Positions 45,130 through 57,014 of a stretch of 64,000 nt of DNA are shown here, piece by piece. Where the stretch lies: assembly GCA_963920635.1 (NCBI GenBank), contig OY987302.1, forward strand, positions 42,349,500-42,413,499, written 5' to 3'. Both the position numbers and the translations under genes were made by a program. Position 1 is the first letter of the stretch; each line of letters begins with the position of its first letter. Source of the DNA: Pseudeuparius sepicola. Its lineage: Eukaryota; Arthropoda; Insecta; Coleoptera; Anthribidae. The notes under the pieces were generated by a model. That model ran no database searches. It was given only the letters and a program-made list of their open reading frames with translations, and was not told where the DNA came from.

Positions 45130-46620
45130 TTATGACACTCTAGCTCTTATACTCACACTTTCACAAACAGCCATTCAAGGTCAGCGCACCAGCCTTTCTA
45201 GTATGCTATGCTGGGAGTAATGCCACAGCTTAAATATGAAAATTAAGCTGAGGTAAATGCTTTGTTGAGAATATTTGACAAATCGGTTGAATTGTTTTGA
45301 TAAATATTACATTTAAAATATACATTACTGCAATGTGTAATATACCTGAGTTATTTTGTAATTAATTACTTTCTTACTCTCCTTTGCATTCCCCAATTCA
45401 CGTATTCCAATTATTATTGCATTATCCTATTGTTGCCATGACGTGTAGGTAAAGCTAAATAGGCGGAACCTCAAACATTACCTTATTGTGACTCCTGTGA
45501 TTGTGCTAATGTTATATTTTTGACTTTCGCCACTACTAAAAAGAAAAATTAATTTTAAGAACGTGAGTCACAGCCTAAGAAAGATTCTGCGCATTTTCAA
45601 GTTTTTAGTTGTCCAAATCCGAGGGTCTTAGAGAGATTTGGAATGATGGGTTGTAGCAAAGTATATCAACGCCTATCATAAGACAAAGCTCCATGCCACC
45701 TTCAACAGAGAAGGAAGAAATTGATAATAAGATTTCCTACAGTGAGGCAGTTGGAGCTCTCATGTATCTTTTATGGGACTCCGAAGCCTCAAAATCATAA
45801 CATCCTTTACTACCAAAAAACCTTGACATGGTGGGCATGAGCGAAACCTGGCTCAATGAAAAACACTACAATATGGAAATTTAGTAATCCCCAATTATGT
45901 AATGCAAAAATAGCAGATAACACACCTTCCATGTCACATTCCCTCTATTTAGTTTACCATCGGATCAGCGGATCCGTAAACTGAAGCTAATAAGATTCGC
46001 ACAGGGAGAAATGTCTGATAATTGTGTCACCACTAAAATATAATTATTTAATATATTGTGTAAGCCATCCACGAATACTTACGGTTAAATAATCCGAAGT
46101 TATTTGTTGATTATACGTACAGCATAAACTCCAAGCGCGTAATATAGCGCGTAATATAGCCTCGAAAAATCAGAAAAACGCTCTCAACTATGGAACTTGC
46201 TAAATCTTAACCTATACTATATGATCTGTGAAAGTGACAACTGACATGCCGCAATCGGATTGTCACTCCCTAGATTGTAGGAAGTGCGATGTGCGATATC
46301 AGCGCTATCTATACAGCCCAAATACAGCGGTGTTATCGGGGTTGCTTCTTCTCTTTTGTCGCTAGTTATTTTTTAGATGCGGACAGGCGAACACACAGGA
46401 GTGACAGCGCCTAGTTTGGAAAATTTTAGAATTACTAGAGGTTAGATGCCCACTGGCTAGTAATAATTATTACGACAAAAACATGCAACGTATCGCGGTT
46501 TCGTTACGATAGTGCTGTTGCCATGCTGGTAGAAGTTTTTTGGTGCAATTTAAAAATCGTGAGAAAATGTGTGTCCCATCTTCCGTCTGGCGGAAAGTCA
46601 CGAAAAGTTCTCAATAAGTG
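45130..46620. other. No gene recognised
   Basis: AT-rich, with no motif, long repeat or RNA signature that I can support. Confidence 0.35.
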
Positions 46621-46625
46621 CTGGC

Positions 46626-46760
46626 AGTGGCGTAGCTAGGTGGGGGCGATTGCGCCCCTTCCCCACCCTCTTAGCCTGAGCGCCTCCCCCGCCCTGCCGT
46701 CCTACTCGATCTGGCCCACTGCCCGCTGCCCCGCTCGCGCTTCCCGCAGTCCCCGCGAGA
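46626..46760 (+). mobile_element. hAT-type 5' end, orphan
   Basis: CAGTGGCGTAGCTAGGTGGG is a hAT-style terminus, followed by a C-rich stretch like those inside hAT C. I find no matching CCTAGCTACGCCACTG end downstream, so the element is truncated or its other end has decayed. Confidence 0.5.
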
Positions 46761-46779
46761 ATGTTTTTATAACACGTTT

Positions 46780-48465
46780 TTAAAACGAACTAAAAAGTAT
46801 AAAGTATTATAAAATCCGACTAAAAAGTATAAAATATTTCTCCTAGACCCATGAAGATGGGGCACGGCAATAGATAATAATGAGTGTAGAAAAGTAGCTG
46901 CCATTGGAAAACATTATTTGCAGTGCAATAGGTACAACAATTGTTAGTGACTTAAGTGCGCATGCATCAATAATAATTATTATATATTGCATGTGCCCCA
47001 CGTTTTTTAAGCCCGTTTTTTAAAAACGTGGTATATTAAAATGTATAGTTATTTTGTTTTTTTTTTATATGTGACTGGTTAAACCAAGGTATAACGTGAC
47101 TTTTTGTAAAGGCATTATTTTCTAATAAAATACAGTGCTATTCATAAAGTTTGCACCAAATGGGAAAAATTTGTATTATACGATTTTTTTGAAAACATGA
47201 CTTCGGGATATGTTGGAGCATATTATACCTAAAGAGAGTCTTGACGTCACATTCCATGCCGTTCAAATTTGACATTTAAAACTAAAAATTGTGAAAAATT
47301 GGGTTTGCCTTTGGAAATAAATCAGGATATTTGTTTTTCCTTCGTTATATCTCTTGGTAAACGATATTTTTCCCGCAAAATAACTTGAGACTCTTATTTA
47401 CTGGTTGCATTCTTATTAAACCATAAAAATAAAAAACACAATATTGGTGCAGACTCTTTAATTTTAAGCTAAGTTCATGCCCTGGGCCAGTGTTGTAATA
47501 TTTTTACATAAAACACATCTATATTTAGAAATTGAATGAAGCTAAATGATAAGGATACAATTTTGTATTGAATTTTACGGTTTCAGTTTTAATTCCTGGA
47601 ATACCAATTAAGAAAATACGGATATCTTTCTAAAAATTGACATAGACGCATAACAATACAATACGAATACATTTTTTAATAACCTTTTCCGATTTCCAAG
47701 GTAAAACTCAATTTTTCCCAAGGTCTATTGAGTTAGGAGGTTGCGTCTTTAATTAGATTACAACGAGGTAACAACTTGTTACCTGTGCTGGTTTATTTGT
47801 CGCGAGGTAAGTAGATATTTTTGGTCATTTGCAAAAATAACTGTTAGCTATTTTCCAGTATACTAGGAAAGCTGAATTAAAGCAATGGCAAGTAGAAATT
47901 GGAAATTTAAACGTGAGGACAAGCTTGAAGCTTGACTAATTCAAGAAATCAGAAGCAAGCTACACCTTCTTTTACATTTCCTACTCGACTTAGCACCGCT
48001 TTTTTAATTAATATGTATTGCTACATTCGGTTATATATTAGAAGTGTTTTGAGCCATGTCGTGACTTCGGATGAAAACTTCAATTCATCCAAAAAAGAGT
48101 ATCTTTCGAGATATCAACCTAACACTTTGTATGCATGGGTTTTTGAAGGGCGATATATTCAAAATATAACTTTAGCTTAGTTCGCGTGTAATAGTTCAAG
48201 GCCTTTAGCTTTAGCAATGCTTTTATCTTCAACCATCACCCTTTATTCATGCAAAGATTTCCTAGTATTCAGAGCCAGTATTACTATAGCAAGAACTTAT
48301 TTTTAAGTGTCAATAATAAAATATCTTTCTTCTAGAAAAGATATTTAGCCACATGCAATTTCTTTGTCCTTGTATAGCGAATACCCGTCCTCTGAAAATT
48401 CTGTCCCCCTAGAGAGGGAAATAATTATTTTAAGGAAGAAGGTAATGGTAGCTTTTGCAGGCAAA
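46780..48465. other. AT-rich; possible decayed MITE only
   Basis: TACAGTGCTATTCATAAAGT then TTGCACCAAATGG at about 47,130 has a weak inverted partner ATTGGTGCAGACTCTTTAA at about 47,442, suggesting a decayed 340-bp Tc1/mariner-type MITE. Nothing else seen. Confidence 0.3.
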
Positions 48466-48470
48466 TGCAT

Positions 48471-49122
48471 ATACAGGGCTTCCCAACTACTTGACCCCCA
48501 CAAAAATTCGATAACCGAAAAATATTTGAAAATTCGCCGAGACCCGTCGATTTTTGTTTTTGGGGGAGCTTTCTTGACAGTCAAGCCAACCCGATATGTT
48601 CATCCCCCGAGTCCCTAGCAACCCCAACTTTAAAATTTCAAATGGAACTACCCCCCTTGTGGCGCATAGTTTTAAAGCCGTTTTTATTGCGAATACAGTG
48701 ATGTATCGTTTTTTAAAATTCTGTCGAGATTTGACAGAATTATTGGCTAAAAGCGGAAAGTTGACAATCCACTGTACGCGTAGTAATTTCTACACAAATG
48801 CCCGCCACTATTAAGTTTTTTATCTACTACACACGATCAAATTACCTAGTTTCTTTTGACGTGTCGATCAGTTTACAAAAAAGTCACAAATGAAGAAGCT
48901 GAAGCAAAACAAAAAAAGTTCATACGAATTCAAACCATTAGTTCCATTTGAAATTTTAAAGTTGGCGTTACTAGGGATTAGGGGGATGAACATATCGGGT
49001 TGGCTTGACTGGCAAAGTAGCTCCCCCAAAAACAAAAATCGACGGGTCTCGGCGAATTTTCAAATATTTCCCGGTTTTCGAATTTTTGGGGGGGTCATGT
49101 TTTCGTTGGGAAACCCTGTATA
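48471..49122. mobile_element. Foldback element, 0.65 kb, arms about 190-220 bp
   Basis: ATACAGGGCTTCCCAACTAC, GAAAATTCGCCGAGACCCGT, CGATTTTTGTTTTTGGGGGA, GTCAAGCCAACCCGATATGT, TCATCCCCC and TTAAAATTTCAAATGGAAC at the left are mirrored in order at 48,945-49,122, ending AACCCTGTAT. Same ACAGGG-type end as other foldbacks here. Confidence 0.87.
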
Positions 49123-49239
49123 TCTAATACATTGTACATGCATATTATGATACATTGTATGTGTATTAGCCGATCGGACGGCAATTAACTTAAAACGAAC
49201 TAAACGAACCGTAAATAACCCTTACTTAGTAAAATAGTT

Positions 49240-49480
49240 TTCCGCAGCAACGCTTCACAATTGAATCCAAAATAAAGCAAAGCAAAGAGAATCGGACCCA
49301 CCCTCCCTATAAATTAAACCCGAACCGTTCCGAACTTTGCTGGATGATTGATGAAGTCTGAAGTTGTGGAGAAAAAAATTAGTGTATAGTCTGGAGTTTT
49401 CGCACGTGCTCCATTTAATAACCTGCTAATAGTAGAAGCAACTTCATTGAGATATATTTTCGTTCTGGTCACGGATAGCC
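49240..49480 (+). repeat. Dispersed repeat F, copy 4
   Basis: GCAGCAACGCTTCACAATTG, AAGAGAATCGGACCCACCCT, CCCTATAAATTAAACCCGAA and CCGTTCCGAACTTTGCTGG. Its tail ATGATTGATGAAGTCTGAAG is shared with the tail of copy 5 (GATTAATGAACTCGGAAG at about 53,832). Confidence 0.6.
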
Positions 49481-49844
49481 AGTCATTAATAACTTTAATC
49501 CAGTTTTTATTGATCATATAGAAGTACAGGCCCATTATCTGGGGTATAGGTCCAAAATTTTATAGTAAGGGCAGAATGTAAAGGCGAAGTCGGCAATAAA
49601 TCATCAAAGAGAGAGCGCTATATGTATTGCTTTACTTGCACTCGCACAATTACACTCTTGTCTCCTCCTCCAATTTGTATTCAACGTACGTCTTAAAGTT
49701 CGCTAAGCGCCTTTCATGAAAGGAAGAGAGATATAAAACCAAGTACTTGTCTTGTATTACTAGTTGATTGTTTAAGGCAGGCAGGATCAGTCTAGAATAA
49801 ATTATTATTGCTTTACTACCTGATGTGAACGGACGGATTAAAAA

Positions 49845-50200
49845 TTTGCAGCAGTTCTGAACCGTTCCAGAACTGACTTCAACCTTGAACCAATCAAAAC
49901 ACAAGAAAATAATTCCAGAACCAGTAGCGCACCCAGGGGGGGGGCAGGGGGCCTCGGCCCCCCAGACCTCTCATATTTTAAAAAGTTCTCAAGGGTGGTA
50001 TCGTAGATGTACTGTCCTCTGTGCGACACTCGGCAATTATTTTCCCAATCCGAGACCTGGCCGAGAACATTTCTTTTAATCATAAAATATTTTGTATAAT
50101 ACGTCAAACTTTTTAAGTTGCCCCCCCAATCATATTTTCTGGGTGCGCCACTGTCCAGAACTATTTGGCGAATCATTTGATCGACAGCTGGTTTGAGAAA
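49845..50200 (+). repeat. Repeat G, copy interrupted by a hAT MITE
   Basis: Left part to 49,921 and right part from 50,154 rejoin to match 44,995-45,105 across the insertion point (AATAATTCCAGAAC then TATTTGGC). Confidence 0.8.
49922..50153. mobile_element. hAT MITE, 232 bp, 8-bp TSD and known empty site
   Basis: Ends CAGTAGCGCACCCAGG and CTGGGTGCGCCACTG (inverse of CAGTGGCGCACCCAG), with TCCAGAAC duplicated at 49,914-49,921 and 50,154-50,161. The undisrupted sequence TCCAGAACTATTTGG occurs once in repeat G at 45,056, which is the pre-insertion site. G/C homopolymers lie just inside both ends. Confidence 0.95.
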
Positions 50201-50390
50201 AAAGTCGGAATTCCGAGATTAAAGTCGGAATTCCGAGAAAAAAGTAGGAATTCTGAGAAAAAGTCGGAATTCCGAGATTAAAGTCGGAATTCCGACTTTA
50301 ATGTCGGAATTCCGACTTTAAAGAAAAAAGTCGGGATTCCGAGAAAATTGTCGGAATTCCGAGATTAAAGTGGGAAATTGAAATAAAAAA
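50195..50390. repeat. Array of self-complementary 17-bp motif
   Basis: AAAGTCGGAATTCCGAGA with variants (GTAGGAATTCTGAG, GTCGGGATTCCGAG) repeats about ten times at a spacing of 17-19 bases. Because GGAATTCC is palindromic, both orientations occur (GGAATTCCGACTTTAATGTC). A more decayed version with TCTGAATTTTAAAATTC units continues to about 50,700. Confidence 0.88.
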
Positions 50391-50395
50391 AAATG

Positions 50396-50735
50396 GTATG
50401 GCCATTCTACGCTTTCGTTGTTTACCCTATACGGAAGCGTAGAAGGGCCACGTAGTAATTTTTTAATTCAGACTGGTTTTTCAAAATTTTGACTTTATTC
50501 TCAAAATTTAAAAAAAAATGCTCAAAATGTTGACTTTCAAACATTTGAAAAAATGTCTGAATTTTAAAATTCAGGGAAAAAGTCTGAATTTTAATATAAC
50601 GAGAAAAAGGTCTGACTTTTAAAATTCCGAGAAAAATCTTAAAATTTTGAGAATAAAGTCAAATTTTTGAGAAAACAGTCTGAATTAAAAAAAATGCTAT
50701 GTAGCCCATCTACGCTTCCGTATTAGCCTTAGAAT
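50396..50735. repeat. Palindromic element around the decayed array
   Basis: ATACGGAAGCGTAGAAGGGC, then ACGTAGTAATTTTTTAATTC and AGACTG (50,441-50,487) are mirrored at 50,680-50,735 (CAGTCTGAATTAAAAAAAAT, GCTATGTAGCCCATCTACGC, TTCCGTAT). A smaller hairpin on GGCCxTTCTACGCTT lies at 50,400-50,450. Confidence 0.75.
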
Positions 50736-51378
50736 GCACAGGATGCAAAAAGTAATTGTACAATAAAGTGCCTTCCAACTAGCTGTGGTAAGGTATCCCA
50801 AATTTCAAGTTTCTATATTCAACTGTTTTTCAGAAAAAAAATCAAAACAAATTCTTTGTCCTTCTTAAGGCTGGAATAACGCACGGGAGGCTTAAATTGA
50901 AAAACTAAAACTACCGGCAGAACACTTCTCCAAATATTATTATTTGCACATCACTGCGGGGCACCCTGTATAAAATTAGTTTTTTAAAAATCAACTTTTA
51001 AAACCCTGTATTTGAGGCAGAAGCGTCTAAATAAAAAATAACATGAGAAAAGTCACATTCTTTTAGCCCAAAAAAAACTGTGGTCAATAGATTAACTTAC
51101 TTAATTTGAGAGGAAGGGCGTGGACGTTGCAGGTTTTAAACAATAATTATTTAGAATACATGTCAAGGGTGCAGATATTATATATAAGCTGACTTTTTCA
51201 TAATTTCTGTTTGAATCTCATCCCATCTGCTAGATTTCTAATAATAATTGTGAAAAAACCTCATTAACATCTATGGGATATAAAATCATATTTGCATTTT
51301 TTTGCGTCAAGTTATATTTTAGGTCTGGTTGAGGAATATTAAGATTATTATTTGTGGTATTTACAATAATTGTGTCCC

Positions 51379-51635
51379 CAATGCGTTTATGATGTCCTAA
51401 TTTCCGCGATAGCTGCCATTTTCGAGATATGACACAAATTTGTGTTTTTTTTTAATGGAGACTATAGTTATTTCCGTTATTTTTCTGAATAACCATATCA
51501 AGTTTTATATCTTTGGAAAGCTCTGAAAATGCCTGATTTTTTGAGACCAAGGCCAACTATGGTTTCCATAAAAAAACACAAGTTTGTGTCATATCTGGAA
51601 AATGACAGCTGTCACGGAAAATAGGACCTCATTGG
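51379..51635. mobile_element. Foldback MITE, 257 bp
   Basis: CCAATGCGTTTATGATGTCC, TAATTTCCGCGATAGCTGCC, GATATGACACAAATTTGTGT and ACTATAGTT are mirrored to 51,635 (AACTATGGTTTCCAT, CACAAGTTTGTGTCATATCT, GACAGCTGTCACGGAAAATA, GGACCTCATTGG). Confidence 0.82.
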
Positions 51636-51997
51636 AGATACAAATCCCTCCAACTTTGGTAGGTATTTACACTTTTTATCTAAAATCAGAAACAACGAAG
51701 CTGGTCGCTGGTCGGATTAGAATAAATCGTCAAAATTTCGTTTTTTCAAAATATCTAGTAAGCCATACGTTTTTTCAAAAATCCACAAGGTGCGTCAAAT
51801 TTGGCCCACAAAACTGCAATTCTTTCCCCATTTAGCCTTCCTTCTATCTCCGATGGTTTCCGAGATCCCCATACAGATCATCAAAAAAAACTTACCCTGT
51901 AGGTAGTAACTATATGTTATAACAATAACTAATAGTATAATGTAAATAGAGGGAACGCAACGCACGAAAACAATTTTTTCATCCATAAAAATTATCA

Positions 51998-53438
51998 ACT
52001 GTCCTCCAAAAAGTTCCCACCATAGAGGGGACATTTTTAATTAACGTTTAATTTTGGGGTTACCTTTTGCTTCAAAAAAGATGAAAAATAACCCACTCCA
52101 ACGTGGTCATGTGACTTTCGTTATCTGTCAAAAATGACATTAAAAAAATATATCGCCAAAAATAGGTTTATTTGTTAAAATATCAAAAAGCTTTACTTAA
52201 AAAAGTTGTTTCTTTTTCAATTCTGCGTAAGTGTACCAAATTTGAACGCTCTACTAAAATATTTAGTTTTTTGTCAATTAATATTTATCAAATTTCTGAA
52301 AATTTTATAAACTCGAAACTTCGTAAAAACTATTTTATATCACTAGCTTTATCATTCTATTAATTTTTTATTACTAATTACCGATAAGAATAGGTACTTT
52401 TCAAAAGAAAATGATATTTCCGCTTTAAAATTCTGTTATGTTTGTTGCAAAGTTGATGTATGTACCTTCTAGCATTTGGGGTATAAATTTAGTTACATTA
52501 CGTTTCCCAGTTCTAAATTGATGCCAAAATAATAATAAATTAAAATATCATCAATTGATAGTTGTTTTTATTTAGTTATCAAACTGTCAAATAAAAAGAA
52601 TTGCTTTTATTCTCTCCATGGCCTACTCATCAATATCGATTAATGTGACATTAAACTTAAAGGTCATAATTATTTGTTCCATAAAAGTCAAGAATTTTGC
52701 TTAGATACGTAAAATAGTTTGATGATATTTTAATTTTTTATTATTTTGGCAATTGATAGTTGTTTTTATTTAGTTATCAAACTGTGAAATAAAAACAATT
52801 GCTTCTATTCTCTCCATGGCCTACTCATCAATATGGATTAATGTGACATTAAACATAAAGGTAATAATTATTTGTTCCATAAAAGTCAAGAATTTTGCTT
52901 AGATACGTAAAATAGTTTGATGATATTTTCATTTGGCATCAATTTAGAACTGGGAAACGTAATGTAACTAAATTTATACCCCAAATGCTACACGGTACAT
53001 CAACTTTGCAACAAACATAACAGAATTTTAAAGCGAAAATCTCATTTTCTTTTGAAAAATACCTATTCTTATCGATAATTAGCATTAAAAAATTAATAGA
53101 ATGATAAAGCTAGTGATATAAAATAGTTTTTACGAAGTTTCGAGTTTCTGAAATTTTCAGGTATTTCATAAATTTTAAAAATTTGGTACACTTACGTAAA
53201 ATTCAAAAAGAGTCAACTTTTTCAAGTAAAGCTTTTTGATATTTTAACAAATAAACTTATTTTTGGCGATATATTTTTTTAATGTCATTTTTGACAGATA
53301 ACGAAAGTCACATGACCACGTTTGAGTGGGTCATTTTTCACCTTTTTTAAAGCAAAAGGTAACCCCAAAATTAAATTTCAAAATAAAACGTTAATTAAAA
53401 ATTTCCCCCTATGGTGCGAACGTTTTGGAGGACACTGT
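51998..53438. mobile_element. 1.44-kb foldback with central tandem duplication
   Basis: Arms of about 520 bp. AACTGTCCTCCAAAAAGTTC, GGGGTTACCTTTTGCTTCAA, CACATGACCACGT (mirror of ACGTGGTCATGTG), ATATATCGCCAAAAATAGGT, ACTAGCTTTATCATTCTATT, CCCAAATGCTA (mirror) and TAACTAAATTTATACCCC (mirror) are found in both halves. The centre is a direct duplication: 52,552-52,735 and 52,750-52,932 share CAATTGATAGTTGTTTTTAT to TTAGATACGTAAAATAGTTT with few differences (period 198). No gene. Confidence 0.9.
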
Positions 53439-53544
53439 ATAGATGGTAGGTAAGGTCAGAAAGCGACAACAAGTTTTCCCGATTTATTTTAAGTTCTGCC
53501 CTTAGAAACATCAAACGGCGATTGCCGATTAACCTACGACTAAC

Positions 53545-53860
53545 CCTCGCCGACCCTGACCGTAACCGAGAAGATTGGTTTAACGCCGTAACGCTCCCCC
53601 ATTGAATTCGACGAAAGTCGAGCACAGAGAATTCGGCCTGCTTACCCCATAAATTAAAGTTGAACTGTGCCGAAGTTGGCTGCAGTGCGGAGAACATTTT
53701 CCCTGCGGCAAAATTTGCGGGAACTTAGTTCGGCGCAGCGATGAATTTTTACACGGAGATGATCGGGTAAATATAGATATAGCGGGAAGCAATGTTGAAT
53801 CGAAATATAAACTAACATAATTTTGTTCGATGATTAATGAACTCGGAAGTTCGGGAGAAA
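53545..53860 (+). repeat. Dispersed repeat F, copy 5
   Basis: ACGCCGTAACGCTCCCCCAT, TGAATTCGACGAAAGTCGAG, CACAGAGAATTCGGCC, ACCCCATAAATTAAAGTTGA, ACTGTGCCGAAGTTGGCTGC and AGTGCGGAGAA. Reverse-strand open frames (70-100 codons) across it have no recognisable domain. Confidence 0.65.
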
Positions 53861-54099
53861 AACTCGGTGTTAACGACAGTTTTTTTACGCGCCTCGTTTG
53901 AAATCATCTTAATGGTGGAACCTCTACATTATAATATTTCCACGGGGATTCTTTATTAAAATAGAATTGAATTTGTATTCACTAATTTAACCATCACGAA
54001 CGTAACTCAGGAAAATAGTCGGAGATGAAGGTTGCTTACTCGGTTGCTTATATACGAGGACACAGGAAGGCTTTCTTGTAATTTGCCCCTGGGATAAAC

Positions 54100-56630
54100 A
54101 ACAAGCAAATTATAACGACAGTTTCGGCCCGGCTATCGAAACCGGTTATATTACAATGGTTGTTTATTTGCAACAGGTATGTAGTGGCAAACTGATTTCA
54201 GTTTTTTATTAAGTGATTTACAAAGAAAATTTGAATTTGAAAAGATTATTATAGAATTTACAGATATTTACTTATGTTAATTACAGACTTATAATTCAAA
54301 AATACTAAATGCTTAAGAGGGAAGTAAAGTTATAATTTTAGTAGACACTGACCCGAGTATTAAGGTCAAAAAAACTCTGAGTTAATAAAGTTCTGCATGT
54401 GTAACTTAAACTTTGGAACGCTTAAAACAAAGAAACACCTTACATGGAGAGTTGAAGCACTTGGGAATGACGAGCAGTCTTCGACCAAGCCTCTGTGGTG
54501 GCCTCCGACCAGTGGCGGCCCGTGGGTTTTGGCAGCGGGTGGGCAAGGTGACACCCCCCCCCCCCGCAAAAAATAGGGAAATAGGGACATGTTACTCTAG
54601 TTAGTCAATTTACTTTTGGAATCGGAAACTCGTTAAGTACGCCGTAAACTGACTTAGGTAGGTACCTATCTATCGCAAACTTTCCAAAAATAAACAGTTC
54701 AGCAAGAACCAACGAGAAGGTCAGAGTGTTTTCACATATTAAAGCGCCGATTTAACAAAAAATTTACTATATCACCTGTACCTGTGATACCTGTACTGTT
54801 ATTGTTGTTATTACTGCTTACCAGCAGCCCCTGCACCTGCAGAATAGTTGCCTCGACTGCTTGGTCTTGGTCGCACCCCCGGCACTCCATTATCTCGATC
54901 GCGAAAAAATAGTAGCACCTACGAAAACGACTCCGTAAAACTGAATTAGAATTAAGTTATCATTAGCACGCGGCCACGCGCCGAAGAGAGAGAGATAGCA
55001 ATAACAACAAGTGCATGCATCGCATCATCTGCATGACAAGGAAGTCGAAGTCGGACGTTCCTCCCCCAGCGTTCAAAAAATGGGCTCGCCGGCGCGCCCG
55101 AGCCTCCTTGCCCAACTTCCCTATGCCTGACTGCCTGGCTCAGCGGCGCCTATCCCGGCCGGAAAAATCAAAAATTCAGTTTGCTGTTTGTTTTGTAATG
55201 TACCTAATAAACTAATAAGATTTGAGATTTGAAAAAAAAAAAACAAAGGAACGTACGTTACTAGTTACTAAGTACTTTCAGATTTGATTGATAAATGATA
55301 AATGGTAAGTATAAAGTAGGTATAAGTATAACTTTTTTGCAATTCGAATGTAGATCTAAATCGGTTTTCGTTTTCTCTTTGCCCTTTACATTCATTCTAA
55401 TTCTAATTTATTGAAAATTGGACCGATTATGCGATTGTGATTAATTAACTGAACGTGAACGTGAATATACACGTATACTTTACATACCTTACCGAAATAA
55501 AAACGTAGTTAGCAACTGACTGTTAGTTACTAATAGTAATAGTTACACACTTACATAGACATGGATTCATTTTTCCTGAATTTTCGCGACTTAATTTACC
55601 TATGTAAATGCGTTTTGACTCTGCAGACAAACGGCAGCGTTCGGTCGCCGCTTCCGGCCGCTTGCCGCTGAGTCGGCTCGTCTGGTGGGCCGGCTGGAGT
55701 CCCGCCCACCCAAATTACATTTAAATGCAGAGTATGCGTAACCTACGTTTATATCTTCGCGCAGCTCGGGCGCGTAGCTCTCGTCGCAGACGTATAGCTT
55801 GGCTAATAAGGCTAAGATTCGCCCGGTACGGGCTGGCCCATCGGCATCTGCATCGGCTGGGAGAGCCGCGCACCGCAGTTTGGGAAATTCCATCGCGCCC
55901 TCCCATAATAATTACCAAATTCAAACATTTTGAAGCTATAGCTATATGTCGCAGGCTTATTGTAAAATCAGTCTTATTATATATTATAATACGCCTAGGC
56001 TTTTTTAGTACGACTAGGCGCATTGTAATACTACTCAAATAATTAAGAATCTCACAATTTGACTGACAATTTTAGGCGTATTATAATACGCCTGCCGCTT
56101 CTTACGTTGGGTGGGCACTGCCCACCCTGCCCATTGCCACGAGCCGCCACTGCCTCCGACAAAGTCCTAGTTTCGACGGCCACCAAGCCTAACAGTCTGA
56201 CAACGGTGATGGTGGCGTAGATCTTACTAGCTCAGGTTCTCAGGGATTTGCCAAGTTCCACTGTTACTGCGTCAGCTTGTGGTCTGCCCAACGTCGAAGG
56301 GCCTAATGACTTGTCAATCGTTTAGATGTTCCGTGTTCCTGGTGCAGTTATCATGAAAAGATTTCAAGTGAATTAGACAGTGCTAAAACCTTTATACGTA
56401 TAGTCTGTATAGTCAGGGTCACTGTGACTACTTATTTACAGAAGCAATATAGATAACAATTACTACTTAAAATTTATAAAAAAAAACTATACGAAACTAT
56501 AGGCTAAATTAAATCCCATATATACTACAAAGCATATTCATGAATACACTCCCCCCCCTTTTTATATTCACTAATCACAACTTCGAATTTACTAGCTGCG
56601 AGCCAGAATAAAATGACAATAAGTTAAAAG
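54100..56630 (-). repeat. LTR-like repeat J, copy 2, split by a hAT element
   Basis: Left part to 54,509 and right part from 56,153 rejoin as one repeat matching 24,470-25,985. Near 56,541-56,565 a minus-strand AAAAAGGGGGGGGAG followed by TGTATTCATG looks like a polypurine tract next to the start of an LTR. GCGAGCCAGAATAA beyond it is shared with copy 1. The polarity is inferred; no polyprotein is present. Confidence 0.5.
54510..56152. mobile_element. hAT element M, 1.64 kb, 8-bp TSD
   Basis: CAGTGGCGGCCCGTGG at the left and the inverse CAGTGGCGGCTCGTGG at the right, flanked by CCTCCGAC on both sides (54,502-54,509; 56,153-56,160). GTGGGCAxGGTG follows each terminus. The interior is AT-rich at the left and GC-rich at 55,615-55,900. 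Frames of about 100 codons overlap there on both strands with no known domain. An imperfect ATTATAATACGCCT repeat lies near the right end (55,985 and 56,078). No hAT transposase motif; non-autonomous. Confidence 0.93.
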
Positions 56631-57014
56631 TTTGATATTTTTAATTACCGAGGTCACGGTTCTTTTAAAAACTACTCAAATTTGCATGAAACTACCACAA
56701 TAATTATTGGCCAAAATCAGCTATGAAAATAAGCTGCTCTCGGTGAACTTAATAAAAAATTACGTTAAACTTGACCCAAAATAGTCTGAGAACTACAAAA
56801 ATATTTCAAAGAAACAGTGGCCCTCCATCAGGTAACGACCTACTATGTGAATCGACTCATGTGAATGGTACCGCCAAAATACTACAAGACAAACTGAAAC
56901 GCAAACCAAAAGAACACTTGAACCGCACAGGCCAAGACAAAGATAGCTACGTCTATTTCTTGGGGTAAAGGTGCTATGGAAGCGTAGAGATGAACTCTAT
57001 CCAAGAAATATACG

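Noticed and set aside
55600..56042. Overlapping frames of 97-105 codons on both strands as genes
   Set aside because: They overlap each other in a GC-rich part of a hAT element and are rich in Arg, Ala and Ser as expected from composition; no motif.
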